From: Planctomycetaceae bacterium
GTDB taxonomy: Bacteria; Planctomycetota; Planctomycetia; Pirellulales; Pirellulaceae
Assembly (NCBI GenBank): GCA_002862265.1
Contig: PKCQ01000475.1
Coordinates: 1 to 6,646, forward strand
DNA length: 6,646 bases
Direction: 5' to 3'
Shown: piece after piece, positions 6,373 to 6,646 of the stretch
How positions within the stretch are numbered: the stretch's first letter is position 1
Layout of the letters: the number at the start of each line of letters is the position of its first letter
Position numbers and translations under genes: made by a program
The notes under the pieces: generated by a model
The model's database searches: none
Seen by the model: the letters and a program-made list of their open reading frames with translations, nothing else
Told to the model about the DNA's origin: nothing

Positions 6373-6646
6373 ATGAGATTGATTTCCGCCGTTCTGCTGC
6401 TGCTAAGTACTTGTAGTGTTCTTCATGCCGATACGAATGTTCGAACGATCGATTCAGGACACATTTTTATCGATGGAGTGTATCTGCCACCGCCGTACCG
6501 AATTGAGCAGCTAAATGTTGGCCTTCGGGTCAACCAGAAATCGGTGATTCCATTTGGGATAGGGGCTGGTGGAGGAAAATCCAAGTCGCGTCAGCGTGGT
6601 GGTGGCAGACTGGAGCGCAACGATCACATTGGACCTCCTCCTTCGA
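6373..6646 (+). CDS. Small secreted protein of unknown function, 3' end missing (partial)
   Basis: The plus strand is open from an ATG at 6373 to the window edge: 91 residues plus one base, no stop seen. Seen: a classic signal peptide with basic Arg2, hydrophobic core (LISAVLLLL) and a signal peptidase I site at VLHA|DT after residue 19. The mature part begins with FIDGVYLPPPYRIE (32-45) and GLRVNQKSV (50-58), a pattern I associate with planctomycete secreted proteins of the 'vfvDGxYixPPY ... lxVNGxxV' kind; this is recollection, not a search. Next comes a Gly-rich basic stretch (GAGGGKSKSRQRGGGRL, 64-80), then a Pro-rich run. The likely fate is periplasm or beyond. Only a weak ribosome site precedes the ATG, but the signal peptide sits right at this start. 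It is transcribed away from the exporter cluster, so a functional link is not implied beyond the shared intergenic region. Confidence 0.75.
   Translation, partial: MRLISAVLLLLSTCSVLHADTNVRTIDSGHIFIDGVYLPPPYRIEQLNVGLRVNQKSVIPFGIGAGGGKSKSRQRGGGRLERNDHIGPPPS

Overview
The window looks like chromosomal DNA from a planctomycete, probably of the Rhodopirellula/Pirellulaceae type. This is an inference from moderate GC content, long secreted proteins of unknown function, weak or missing Shine-Dalgarno sites, and an ABC-2 export cluster of a style I associate with that group. No rRNA, tRNA, CRISPR array, transposon or phage gene was seen.

Layout. Positions 1-5787 hold four genes on the minus strand, reading from right to left. 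They are: (1) an 833-residue secreted and membrane-anchored protein with two large periplasmic domains (5787-3286); (2) an ABC transporter ATPase (about 3221-2271); (3) a 12-helix ABC-2 type permease made of two fused homologous halves (2255-594); and (4) the start of a secreted or lipid-anchored helical protein that runs off the left edge (584-1). Gaps are 64, 15 and 9 nt, which fits one operon. The Shine-Dalgarno site of gene 4 overlaps the permease stop codon, suggesting translational coupling.

Positions 5788-6372 form a divergent intergenic region of about 585 bp with no convincing gene. It holds an A/T tract inside a short inverted repeat and a second 9-bp inverted repeat, and should carry the promoters for both directions. 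At 6373 a plus-strand gene for a small secreted protein begins and runs off the right edge.

How the genes could work together. One ATPase, a pseudo-dimeric permease and a large accessory protein with a glutamine-amidotransferase-like fold facing the periplasm resemble in outline the ATPase/permease/auxiliary arrangement of GldA-GldF-GldG exporters. The substrate is unknown. The co-transcribed secreted protein is a candidate partner or cargo, but nothing in the sequence proves this.
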